This document shows positions 42,611 to 55,100 of a DNA stretch of 64,000 nt, piece after piece. Position numbers and translations under genes: made by a program. The stretch is from Anadara kagoshimensis (lineage: Eukaryota > Mollusca > Bivalvia > Arcoida > Arcidae): contig CM037870.1 in the NCBI GenBank assembly GCA_021292105.1, forward strand, positions 45,898,576 to 45,962,575. Reading direction: 5' to 3'. The notes beneath the pieces are model-generated. The model was given only the letters and a program-made list of their open reading frames with translations, had not been told where the DNA came from and made no database searches. Numbering within the stretch: position 1 is the first letter of the stretch; every line of letters starts with the position of its first letter.

Positions 42611-44215
42611 ACTCAACCCAAAGGCTCAAGGTGATCTATTGTGACTGTTGTTTGTCTATCACGGTGTGCCATAAACAATTACATATTTACATTTAGCTTG
42701 ATACTTCATATATATCATTAGGACCTGGAGCTCTACCAAGTTTGGAAAAGCTGGTTGACCTCAACCTATAATCAAGGTCAAAGTGACCTAAAACAGTAAA
42801 TCCTTCAAATGTTGTTTTTGTCCTGAACCCAAAGGCATATGAAACTTTTGAAAATAAATATTTAGCATCAGGACATGAAGCTCTACTAAGTATGTGAAGC
42901 TGGTTGACCTTGACCTACAATCAATTAATGTCAAAGTGACCTAAAGCAGCAAAACTTTCATACATTTTCTTTTCACTAACCAAAAGGCCCATGAACCAAG
43001 TTTGAAACTTAATAAAACTATAGCATTAGGAGATGAAGCTGTACCAAGATTGTGAAGCTGGCTGACCTTGAAGTTTGTTCAAGGTCATTGACCTAAAGTA
43101 GTAAAACCATTAAACATCTTGTCATAAACCAAAATACCCTGGAGCTTGAAACTTCATATATAGCATCAGGTTATGAAGCTCTACAAAGTTTGTGAAGCTG
43201 ATTGGCCTTGACCAACATTCTAGGTCACAGTGACCGAAAGTAGTAAAACCTTAAAATGTCGTTTTGTCATGAACCAAAAGGGCAGGGGCTTGAAACTTCA
43301 TTTGTAACATCAGGCCTTGAAACTCTACCAAATCTGTAAAGCTGTTTGACTGACAAATATTCAAGGTCACAGTGATCAAAAGTAGTAAAACCTTCAAATG
43401 ACGCTATGAACCCAAAGGCCCATTAGCTTGATACTTCATATCCTAGTATAGCATCTGGACATGAACAAGCTCTATCAAATTTGTGAAGCTGATTTACCTT
43501 GACATGTGTTCAAGATCAAAGTGACCTAAAGTAGCATAGTAGCAGGAAATGAAGCTCTACAAAGCTTGGGAAGCTGATTGACCTTGACCTACATCCCAGG
43601 TTACAGTGACCAAAAGTAGGAAAATGTTCAAATGTCTTTTTGTCATGAACCAAAAGATACCGGAGCTTGAAGAATATGAAGCTCTAAAGAATCTGTGAAG
43701 CTCGTATTCAAGGTCACAATGACTGACAGTAGTAAAACCTCTAAATGTCTTTTTGTCATGATCCCAAAGGCCCAGGAGCTTGAAACTTAATATATAGCAT
43801 CTGGACATGAACAAGCTCTATCATGTTTGTGAAGCTGGTTTACTTTGACATAAATTCAAGGTCACGGTGACATAAAGTAATAAAGCCTTTTAGAACATTT
43901 TTATGTTTTAAAACATCTTTGCATCATGAAACAAAATGTGAAGGAGCTTGAAACTTAAGATATAGTAGCAGGACATGAAGTTCTACCAAGTTCATTCAGC
44001 TGGTTAATCTTGACCAACATTCAATGTCACAGTGACCTAAAGTAGTAAAATACTGAAACATCTTTTTGTCATGAACGCAAAGGCCTAGGTGCTTGAAATT
44101 CCATATAAAACACCAGGGCATGAAGATCTACCAAGTTTTAAAGTGTGGTTGACCTTGACCTAGACCTACATTAAAGTTCATAGTGTTGTCGTCCACGGTC
44201 CGACCAAAAAATTAA
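42611..44215 (+). repeat. ~150-bp tandem array with AGGTCAnnnTGACC motifs
   Basis: About ten diverged units contain the ordered words aggtcaaagtgacctaaag, tagtaaaacc, ttttgtcatgaaccaaa, gcttgaaacttcatatatag, atgaagctctaccaag and gaagctggttgaccttgac. Inverted hexamers spaced by three bases, perfect or nearly so, lie at about 42776, 42932, 43232, 43368, 43610, 43865 and 44022. The array ends in gtcgtccacggtccgacc. Similar GACCTTGACC-rich repeats are common in bivalve DNA. Confidence 0.88.
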
Positions 44216-44399
44216 TAAGTGACAATTCTATGGCAACATCATCATTTATGTTTTTATCAATTTGTATTTTTAAAACTCGACGAACCTGTAACAACTCAAC
44301 CAACCGATATTTGCCGCGACAGTTCCAATATAGAATTAAATAGAATCCTTAACGTAGGTAAAATTGCTAATTTTACAACCACCCAGTTAAGCCGGAATC

Positions 44400-45385
44400 C
44401 TTTATTGCCTACTTATATAGCCTATTATAAGAAATATACTGTGTAATGATATAATGTTTAAAGCCATTGTGACACTGCCTATAGCGTGTAATATAAAATG
44501 AAACTTCGATTTTTTTGTCACACGAAAGTTTGACTATTCAGATGATATAATTATGTTAAAACTCTTTACCTTTATTTTCCGCCTGTATGAAATATACTGT
44601 GTAGTGACATATACTTAGATTGATGCTTTAAGCCATTCTGTTCCGATGCATTTGGGGCAACCCTACTTGGTATTGACACTGCCTATAGAGTGTGTTATAA
44701 AATGATACTTGGAAATTTTTGGAACAGTGAAATCATCATTATGCTCGAACCCCTTACTTTCCGCCAATATGGATTATATTGTGTAATAATATGTGCTAAT
44801 ATTGATATTGGTGGTTTAAGCCGAGACACGGGAGGGGGAGGGTTGGTTCCCTACTTGGTAGTGACATTGCCTATAGACTGTATTATAAAATATCACTTCA
44901 AAATTTTCGGCAAAGTGAAAGCTTCACTATGCTCGAACCCTTAACTTTCTACTAATATGGAATATACTGTGTAATGATATATATGCCTAGATTGACGCTT
45001 TAAGCCATTGTGTTCCGATGCATTTCGGGTAACCCTACTTGGTAGTGGCATTGCCTATAGTATCACTTCGAAATTTTCGGCAAAATGAAAGCTTCACTAT
45101 GCTCGAACCCTTTACTTTCCACCTATATGGTATTGCCTATAGTATCCTATGGAATATACTGTGAGCGATTCGTAATTAATATGTAATGATATATATAGAT
45201 GCTTTAAGCCGAGGTACGGGGATCCCTACTTTGTAGTCACATTGCCTACAGGGTGTGTTATAACAAGATACCTCAAGATGTTTGGCACAGTGACGGTTTC
45301 ACTATGCTAGAACCCTTTACTTCCCGTGTAACATTACCTATGTTACTTCGAATTTTTCGGCATAGTGAAAGCTTCATGCATAAGC
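44400..45385 (+). repeat. ~200-240-bp diverged tandem array
   Basis: About five units share atactgtgtaatgatatata, tttaagccattgtgttccga, ccctacttggtagtgacatt, gcctatag, aaattttcggcaaagtgaaa and tatgctcgaaccctttactt. Some units carry inserted or missing blocks. It is non-coding and ends about 450 bp before the TPRG1L-like start codon. Confidence 0.88.
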
Positions 45386-45795
45386 CTAAATTCATTGATA
45401 TCAAAGAAAAATCTTAAGTTCCTAAATATCTTAAACTACTAAAAAAAATTCAGAATCGAGTCAATAAATTGTTAAACATTGAATACCGGTAATGTCCCAT
45501 CAGCCTAATCATGAATACTTCAAGTTGAAAATGGATTGTAGATTATCATTTTATAGCCAGACTGATCGTGTGTTTTAATCACAACATCGATCAGTAACAA
45601 TCTATCTCTTTAACATTTTTCTTTTATTGTCTTGTGTAACACTTAAGGCAATTTTAGTAATTAATAGCATGATCCGTCATGATCACGAGGTATTGAAATA
45701 ATGTGTATTTTGCAATCATCTCTAAGGTAAATAGCAACCAATGAATGGAAGTCGCGTGATTCTACGGGCAGGTGGTCTAGGGGAGACAACTCGTG

Positions 45796-45803
45796 TGACG
45801 TCA
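45796..45803. promoter_or_regulatory. Perfect CRE, TGACGTCA
   Basis: This palindromic cAMP-response element (CREB/ATF site) lies 33 bp before the ATG of the TPRG1L-like gene, the usual place for a promoter-proximal CRE. No TATA box is clear. Function is inferred. Confidence 0.6.
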
Positions 45804-45836
45804 TATCGAGTATATCCTGTCTAAACCTTGACAAAA

Positions 45837-46109
45837 ATGGCTGATCACGGACAAGATGCGCATTTAGATGATGACAAGATTCCACAAGAAGGACATTTCG
45901 TTGGAGCAACATTGCAGATTGACAATGCTTCACCCCAAAAAGGTGAAGAACCAGGGGTCGACTTTTCAGGACCGGGACAAGCGTTCAACAGAGATCGACC
46001 CGGTAGTATGTATGGAAGACAGAGTGTAAAAAGTACGACGAGCAGAACCTCTATGAGACCAGGTATAGTGAAGAACGAGGTGGCATCACAAACATACTTC
46101 AGTTATAAG
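45837..46109 (+). CDS. TPRG1L: TPRG1L-like exon 1
   Basis: It starts with ATG in the context acaaaaATGG (A at -3, G at +4) and encodes MADHGQDAHLDDDKIPQEGH through SYGR-like basic Ser/Thr-rich sequence to TYFSYK. The frame is open a little upstream without another ATG. Donor aag/GTAAGT, phase 0. Confidence 0.93.
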
Positions 46110-49100
46110 GTAAGTCCAAAAATCCAAAAAGTTACAACATACAACGTTGTTGATTGTTACAACCTGTTTCAAGGAGTGTAGGAACTTAAACTGGGCATAG
46201 AAGCTCACCTGTATCATTTTGTATAACTGTGAGGAGTATCGTCGTACTCCAAAAGTGGAATAAAAGATATATTATTAATAATATGAAAATAGGCATTGCC
46301 TATCCCGGGAAATGTCCAAATTTATTATCGGGTCATTGTGCACACACACACACACCCAAAAAAGGATGGCACACATTGTTTTGTCTCACCAAATACTACT
46401 TAAAATTAAAGTCTGTCTCGAGCCATTAGGACCATCAGGCCGGAGCTTATCCCGGTTTCGGTGGCGTTAAGCGACTGAGAGTACAAGACTCTCCCCTGAA
46501 GGAGACGCCGGTCCATCACAGGGTTAACCCCCAGCATGTTGCTGGTACTCATTTATTTTTCAGCTGAGTGAACTGGAACAACGTGAAATTAAGTGTCTTG
46601 CTCAAGGACACAACACATCGCCCGGTCCAGGGATCGAACCCATGACCTTCGAATCATGAGTCCAACGCCTTAACCACTAGGCCACGCGCTTCCACACCAA
46701 ATACTAGTGGGACTGACCATAGTTAACTACTGCCGAGTTCTTTCAATCATGTTCTGTCACACAGAACTGAGTTTTGGTATGATCTTTCCAGGGACACAAA
46801 AGGCTATTCAATTACCCAATATAGTGAATATACTAATCCATACCACAACAATATTCTTACGTTGTAATGTCTTCTCATCTTAAATCACATTTTACCATAC
46901 CATGTGAATAATTTAATCTACTGATTTATGATTGCATAAATAACTACTCCTGTTTCTTAAAACAAGATGTGTATCATATCACAGTTCAAGATTGTCCCAT
47001 TTAATTCAATTAATGAAGCAGTTATACCAATGAAAAACAAACATACTTATCCATGTCCAAATCACAATCCGGGAGTAAAGTAAAAAAAACTTTGAAACTG
47101 ACAAGTTAGGTTAAACACGCGAACTTCCACCAGGGAAGTGAGACCGAGTTTTCTGGAAGGGTTAGCACCTTCTGTTAGCTAGCTACACCGGTATAGCATC
47201 CTCTTGGAGAGTGGAAGGTTTTTGGTTCCAACCTGACTTGTGTTATACATGACAATACTTCAAAATTTGAGTTACTGCTTCCTCATTTTGCAAGCCACAT
47301 TTGGCTGAAAGGATAGATTATCGACTGGTTATAGAATTATATGAATTGGGAGTGGAATGCTTGTCTGTGACTCTGTTAGGCAGCACCTTTAATCCACAAC
47401 CCGATATTAATACAGTGGTATGAGGGTAAGCTCCTCTTGCACCTTCAACATTCACAGGCATATAGTACCATGATGAGAATTTTCTAAAGCACAGACCATT
47501 GCAATTGACAAATGATATGATTAAAACTTGACAGGCTTGTACCGAAATAATGTTAATTTTAGCCCAGCCCCTTTTAAGTTTCACTGCATGAAGAGCCCCA
47601 GCCCCGGAGAGTTGAAAATGCTTTTTCACTTATATCGAGACGGTTAATTCTAGGATGGTGGGTTGGAGTTTTTTTTACCCCAGTCAAGATATTCATTATT
47701 CACCTAAATTGAAATGAAACATTCTGGGATGATATACTACAAAGATGGTGCTTTAAGATTTATATTGAAATGGTCGCTTATGTGGATGAGTGGAAATTGG
47801 CATTTATTCACTTATACCAACTTTTTCTGGGATATTGAAGAAGGAAATGTTGATTTTACCCTAGTTAAAATTTTTATATTCATTCCGAGAACTAAATTAT
47901 TGGAATCCCCTGCCAGCATCGGTAGTCCAGTCGCCATCCCTGGAGGTTTTCAAGGATTCAATTCAGACCTTATCCAAGTGGATCACAACTACAGTCAGCT
48001 GCTAAACTCAACATGAATGTTTTATTATTGTTATTTTCATCACAACTTTTTGGGACAGCGGTCCATCTCATTGCGCAACATGTACAGTTTCCTCATCAGT
48101 TATGTTTGGATGAGTGCATTCATTGTAGTTGAAGTCAGTTCTAGTCAGCATCTGGTCCAGCCCGATCAGCTGATCATGATATCCACGTCACATGTAAACA
48201 AACAAGAGGATTTGTCAATATTTACATTAAATTCGGAATAAATTTAATAAATTTTATCTGTATTTCCATAAAAATGATTATTGGGACGCACTGTTAATTA
48301 ATTCTTTTGAAAAACGCATTTTATTATTTTTCTTAAAAATCGATCGTTTGTGAAAACGTCTTTCCCGTTCTGACGAACGCCATTTTTGTTTACACTGCAT
48401 TCAACGAGGGTCACAGATGCACTCAAAATTTTGATTCAATTAGGTAATTATATGTGAAAAAGAGTTACCGTAGAAGTCGTATGCTGTGGTTATGCTAACC
48501 TCGTAATAGTTTTGTGTCAGGTAACTTTGGTTATCGATTTATCTAACTTAAAATCGGCAAATTTTGTATCTTCCCGCATTGTATACTGTGTGATCATGGT
48601 TGATGCACGTGGGAAAGTCGGTCGCTGATTGGCTTACAGTGGTTATCGATCTGAATTGAACTTTGACCCGATCAAAAGAAATCACGTCATCGCCAATCTT
48701 GAAAACGCTACACTTGGAGATCAGCCAGAATGGCGAAAGAAACGTAAATATTTGGTATTCGATCACCTATTTAAATTATTACTTGTATCAATGAATTATT
48801 TTCACGATAATCGTTTCTTGGTTTCATTTCTGATGTACGAGACGGGCGAGATTTTCCTCCATATGGAGCTCACTTCCTGTCGATTTGACCCCTTCAATGG
48901 CCTTGAGAAAAGTTTAGAAAAGTGGTGCACGCGCGGCGTCAAATGATTTGGACGTACGGTCTATAGAATTTTTCCACAATTTTCTATGACGTCATAATAC
49001 ATACGTGTTACCTATAGACGGGAAATTCCCGGCGCTTTGCGCCGGGACATTTCCCGTATTATTAAACGCGTATTTTATTCCACTTTTGGAGTACGACGAC

Positions 49101-52100
49101 GAATTTATTCCGAAAAATAAATTATGATAACACTCGCTACAGGTGCACATATATCATCTACATTTTTGGCAGAGTATAACTTATTTTTTCGTAATAAATT
49201 GGTCTTTGTTGGTTTATTTGGTGTGGCATTGGTTTTCAAACTGTTATTTGGGGTTTGAACCTTGTCTGGGTCTGACCATGACTTAGAAAAAGGCAGTTAC
49301 TGTTCTGTCGCCAAGTACTTGACATTTAAAATAAGTCACATGGTCCTTTGGAAGAAACCTAAAAATAAAACCCTGATGCCCCTTGTGATAACAGGCATGG
49401 CATGTGAAGAACCTTCCATACACAGTGCCCCGATGGCACTGCAAAGGTAAAATTTTCCACCACTTCAGATAGCCTGTGGGCATCTCAATATAAGTGAAAA
49501 GTTCTGGATTGTGACGTAAAAACCCATTCAATCAATCAAACCTGGAGGATAAGAATTTTTTTCTGGAATTTAACTCTCAAGGCTTGTTGACATGTGACTT
49601 ATCAATGACTACCTTCATTCCTGCTTCTTGCTACTTTATTTGTATCTTTAAGATTTGACATCTCAAAAAAAGACAGACAATTAAAGATTTTAGATATTGT
49701 GGAAAGTAAAATGTATAACAATGCCGATAGTCATGAAGTTCTTTTACTTTTACTTCAATCTCATATGTCCCAAGTCATTTAGATGTTGTCCACCCTATTT
49801 GTATCACATTGGGCCTATACCACATGTACTGACACATCTCCATTTGGATGTTGCCCATCCTCCTTGTGCTACATTAGACCTCCAGTGGACATCATCTCCA
49901 TTTAAATGTTACCCATCCTCTTTGTGCCACACTGGGATCTGGGTCTCCAGTGGACATTGCTTTTTAAATGTTACCCATCCTTCTTGTTCCACATTGTCAT
50001 AGGACCTATATTGGACATCTGCATCTAAATGTTACCCATCCTCGTTGTGCTACATTGGACCTATATTGGACATCAAAAAATGGATGTTTCCCATCTTCCT
50101 TGTGTCACATTTGACTATATCAGACATCACTATTTCAGTATTATCCATCCTCCTTGTTTCACAATGGGTCTATACTGGACATCTCTATTTGCATGATTTT
50201 GTTGTTGTTCATCTTTTTTGTGCCACATTTGATCTAGATATTTGGCCTATGCAGGACATCACCATAAATTTAAATGTTACCTCTTCCTTGTGTCAGATTG
50301 GACCTCCAGTGGCCATCCCATTTGGATGTTCCCCATCCTCTTTGTGCTACAATATCTATATTTACTGGACAAGGCCATTTGGATGTTACCTATCCTCCTT
50401 GTGCCAGATTGTACCTCCAGTGGCCATCCCATTTGGATGTTCCCCATCCTCCTTGTGCTACAATAGGTCTATACTAGACAAGGCCATTTAGATGTTACCC
50501 ATCCTCCTTGTTCCACAATGGACCTATACATGGACATTGCCATTTGGATGTTCCCCATCGTCTTTGTGTGTGACATTAGACATATTCCTTTCGAGTAACC
50601 AAATACTGTTGTGCTACGTTTCACATACAATGGAGACTTCCATGAATATGTACATTGTATTATATATTACTCATCCTCTGTCAGTACAATGTGGCATTCT
50701 TTGTCTGTGGCATACTAACTGTAAGCTAGCACCTTAAAAGTCACCCTAGCTGTGTGCCAGTACAAGGCAGACCATAAATCACTTGCATATCTCATACATA
50801 CATGAACCTTGTTTGTAGATTAATCCTTAAAGATCAATAAACTTGCTCTTCTCGCAAATCGCTGGGCTGAAAAATTGCTGATGTGATGTTTAACAACATT
50901 CCAACCAACCAGTCTATCCTAATTGTGCCACATTTTGCCAACATATAATTTTCCATTTGGGTGTTGTTACCCATCCTCAGTATGGCACATTAAGTCTGAT
51001 AACATTTTCATTTGGCTCTGTGGACTTTAGATACTTGTTGCTATGTTTTCCACACACTTCTGTTCCAACTGTACAGTCCATCTTTAAATTGCTTTCACCA
51101 CCTAAGTTTGAACCTTTCTTGGAGCAGATCCTAGTGTGAGAAAGTTTGTCAGTTCACTTGGCATTTTTTATGCAGGAACTCTGGTTTTCTCCACCATCTG
51201 TGAACTGAAGGTTTCAATGTAAGTGAAAGATTCTTGACTGTGGCATAAAACTTAATTCCATTCCTCTATTGCACTCATCAAACCCTGGAGTGAAACATCG
51301 GATAGATTTAGTCAATGATATACCATTCAAGCAACGGACATGTAGAATACCACCCTCTATGATAGTATTGAGGCCAACAGAAAGGTAGTTATGTGTTTAA
51401 TGTTACCTGAGTGTAATATATGATGTATTTAAGAAGAAATAAACAGAACAACAACTATATACAAAAACTACAAATCCCAACACTGCCACATTTCTATTGG
51501 ATTTTGTTTTCCTATTTTCATTTGTCATTCTACAGTCTAGATCAGTTTAATATACATATATATATATTTTATTTTATTTATACAGGAAGATAACTTTTCC
51601 AAAGCTGTAAGGGTTTGTGAACAAAAACTTAAACCAGAGTTAGATGGTAAAATAGTTTCAGCATATTTGTTGACAGAGTAAGTATGGTAATCTATTCATA
51701 AACTTAATTATAAATAGTTGACAGCTCACTTCTGTCCGCCAGGGCTTTTTCATTTCTTTGGTGACCAAGGCAGATGCCATGGAAAACCCTTTATCCTTTT
51801 GCTTCATTTTCGGATAATTGGTAATTAACAAGTATATACATGAAGATAATGTACAATGTTTTAACCCTTAATGTGCCAAATGACCCCCTTGTTAAGATCT
51901 TAATAGGATGTTTAACAAAATTATACCTCATAAAATTTAGTTTCTGCTAAAAACTGGGCTTCACTTCGGTCCATATAACATTTTTGGGCCAACTGCCTGG
52001 TCCACAAACTGTCATATGGTCCTAAGCCACCAGAAATATTTGTTAATTATATGAATGTAAAAATATTGATGTTTTTGTGTTTTAGACAACAGTTTTTGAA

Positions 52101-55100
52101 AACGGTCCCTTCTGAAAAATCCTAGATTGACCTCTGCATGTGCTTGCAGAACAAATCACTCTTATAATTAAATTTGAAAATTAGTTACAGTATCCATAGT
52201 ATCATTATCCATAATTCTTTTAACAATTTACAGTATGGAATGACTTTTATGACATATTTGTAAACTTTTTTTTCACACACAAAAGCTATGATTACAAAAA
52301 AATTTGAATACTAGTCTTAGGTTTATTTGCGGCAATTTTATGTTATGGACATCAGAAAGAAATAATTTCACATCTGTAATAATCTATTGTTTCTATGTAT
52401 GTGTGCATGTACATATAATGGTTGTCATTATTGATTAGGTCAACACAGGGAGTGTTGGCTTAGAGAATCATAAATTTCCATTGACACGATGGGTGAATGG
52501 AATACTCATTATTAAATAATCATGTATACATTCCTGTATAAGTCTCAGTGAAAAATCAATAAATGAAAGGCTAAATGTAGCACTTGGCATAAATACTGAT
52601 AGTTGAAATTGTTAGAACGCTCTCATGACAAGTTATTATATGTGATAATTTTTTTTAACAGTTATTGTTGAATTTAATGCTATTTTTGAAGACAATATTC
52701 AATCTAGGATTTTTCAGGGGAGGGTAGCATTTTTAAAACTTTCCTCTTCAACACCATAACATCAATATATTTCAATATTTGCATTTATGTAATGTTAAAT
52801 ATGGCCCACTAAGGCTTTCACTTAGGGGTAATAAGGGATCATTGGCCCCATGGTCCCTTCTAGAGTGAACACTTTGAAAGGATTTTTATCTTTCAGGTGT
52901 TATCACAACTAACATTCTATTTTGTAAATTTTAAACTGTTAATAATTTTTGTTGTTAAGTTGATGCTGTTTTAAACACTTGAGACAGGAAATCAGTTATT
53001 TATTGTATATTAAGTATCACAGTAAAACTATTGACAAAAATGCAACTTCTGGTACTTACTCCAGGAAATGATTTAAGCATAAAATTCTATTCAATCAGTC
53101 AAATCTATTTAAGTTTATTTCAGATTGTCTGTTAGTGTAGGATGCAGATGAGTGGTTTTGACTCTGAATGTTCCAGTTTAATATGATTGTTACCATTTCA
53201 TAATTCATTCTAGAAGGGACTATGGGACCATTGATCCATTATATTGCCAAATGACCCCCATTGTTAGGGCCGTACTGGGCCATATTTCACATTACTTAAA
53301 TGCAAAAAAATTGATATTATGATGTTTTTAGAGGAAATTTTTTGCAAAAAATGGCACTTCAAAAAATTCCTAGATTGAATACTTGGTATCTGAAACTATT
53401 AGTAGTACCAGTATTTATTTGTATAATACCACAGTTAAGGTTCTTAATTAATATAGGATGCACTATTTTGAGTTTATTTGAATTGTTTTAAATTTCAGAA
53501 TCGATCATTGGGATAATGAGAGAGAGAAGATTGTCATTCTTACAGAAAACTCAATGTGTATCTTTAGATATCACTTTATTCTTCACAAGGTTGAAGATTT
53601 TAGACGAGTTTTGTTACACATTATTGACACAGTTGCTGTTGGAGATTTTGTTTATCCAGAGAAAAGTTTGATGCCGTAAGTTATACTTTCATATATATAT
53701 TATTTTTATGTTGTTTGCAGAGACTCCATTTGACCTTTGACTTTTAGAGGTCAAATTGACTTTCTTCAAGTACCGGTACTGCTTTCTGAGAGTCAAGATC
53801 TAAATTCAGTTTGCAACTCAACTCTCAAGAATTAGAAAGAAGTTCTTATTTCTTGCTACCTGCAGAGATAAGATATGTACAGAACAGTTGTCAGTTCACT
53901 TGCCAATGGTCTGTTGTTTCTCAGGACACTAAATTTTTCCCCCACATTCTCAGAACATATAACCTCAATATACGGTAATATGGGAAAAAGTCTTGACCTG
54001 GTTGTATAACACCATTAATCCACTGTACTACATTCTGCTATATCATCAATGTGGAAGCGGTAATTTTGTGAAATTCTTGTTTTGTACCTCCTATTATAAA
54101 TTTATAAAGTGTCTCTAATTAAGTTACCAGTATTAAGCTACCAGTATTAAGCTTCTCTTCTCATCTTCAAGACTTTGCAATTAAGTGAATTCTTTTGGTA
54201 AACAGTTTTTGCCAAAACTGAAAACCATTGATCGGTCAGATGAAATCTAAAAACAAGGGTAGACAATCTTATCAAAATGATTAAAATATTCCATACTCAA
54301 ACTGTTATCATCCAGAAACCTTGATTCAGAATGTTACAGTCAAACCTGTCTATAAAGGCCATCCAAGGGAACCAGTAAATGTGGTCTTTATGGGCAGGTG
54401 GCTTTATGTACAGGTTCAAATAATATGAATAAATAACAATGGGGATACAATTCTACTGACCTTTATAAGCAGGTGGCCCGTATATAGAGGGGTCTTTAAG
54501 GCAGGTTGGACTGTAGTTGTTTATGTTGGTTTACAAGGATAGGCCGCTTTAATCTACACAATCTCTAAATGAATTTCAAACACCTTTTACATACTAATTG
54601 TTTAATATGAAAAATTTATACTCTTTAACTTTGGTTACTGAACATGATTTTAATTTAGTTGGACCTTTTCAAGTATTATGAGGATAAACCGATTGTTTGA
54701 CTTGGATCCTGTCAGTTGTTAAGCAGATATTAAACTTATTGTAGATTTGTATGATTTAGACCCATTCTTTTTCATATTTTTACAATTTTGCTTGAAAAAT
54801 TTTTTCAGTCTTGTCAGACTAAATTATTAAAATTTGTTAATTTTTGACAGAGCAAGGAAGCATGGTGGAATACAGATTCGTTGGAGCAAGGGTGAGCAAC
54901 CATCGTTTGCACAGAAGTGGAATCCATGGAGTGCATCAATTCCTTACATTACCCTGTCCCACCATCCTCTAATATATAACCCCAAGGAAAACGAGACTGT
55001 TACCTATAGCGTGGATGAGTTCTACGAGTCTCTGATCAAAGGCGTCAGCGATGCTTTGAAGAAGAAGAACCCAGAACAGAAGATAACAGTGTTAGAAGGT

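Larger units (their letters stand above)
46235..49105. repeat. Inverted 25-bp ends 2.8 kb apart in intron 1
   Basis: gtcgtactccaaaagtggaa (46240) with aataaaa after it returns inverted as ttttattccacttttggagt (about 49072) followed by acgac. Next to both lie gggaaatgtcc-type words. Between them are the V-SINE at 46411, a fragment of the gaacttccaccaggg repeat (47055-47195) and 1.9 kb of apparently unique DNA. Confidence 0.7.

Noticed and set aside
46411-46695. Possible tRNA gene on the minus strand
   Set aside because: The V-domain core directly after the tRNA-like part and a second near-identical copy show that it is a V-SINE.
48629-48946. 106-codon + frame in TPRG1L-like intron 1
   Set aside because: Composition is slightly better than its neighbours, but I recognise no family, repeat or splice context; kept only as a note in the inverted-end finding.
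49697-50737. Overlapping + strand frames (up to 148 codons) rich in Pro, Leu, Ser and Cys
   Set aside because: They translate the ~65-bp tandem array in three frames and lie inside an intron.
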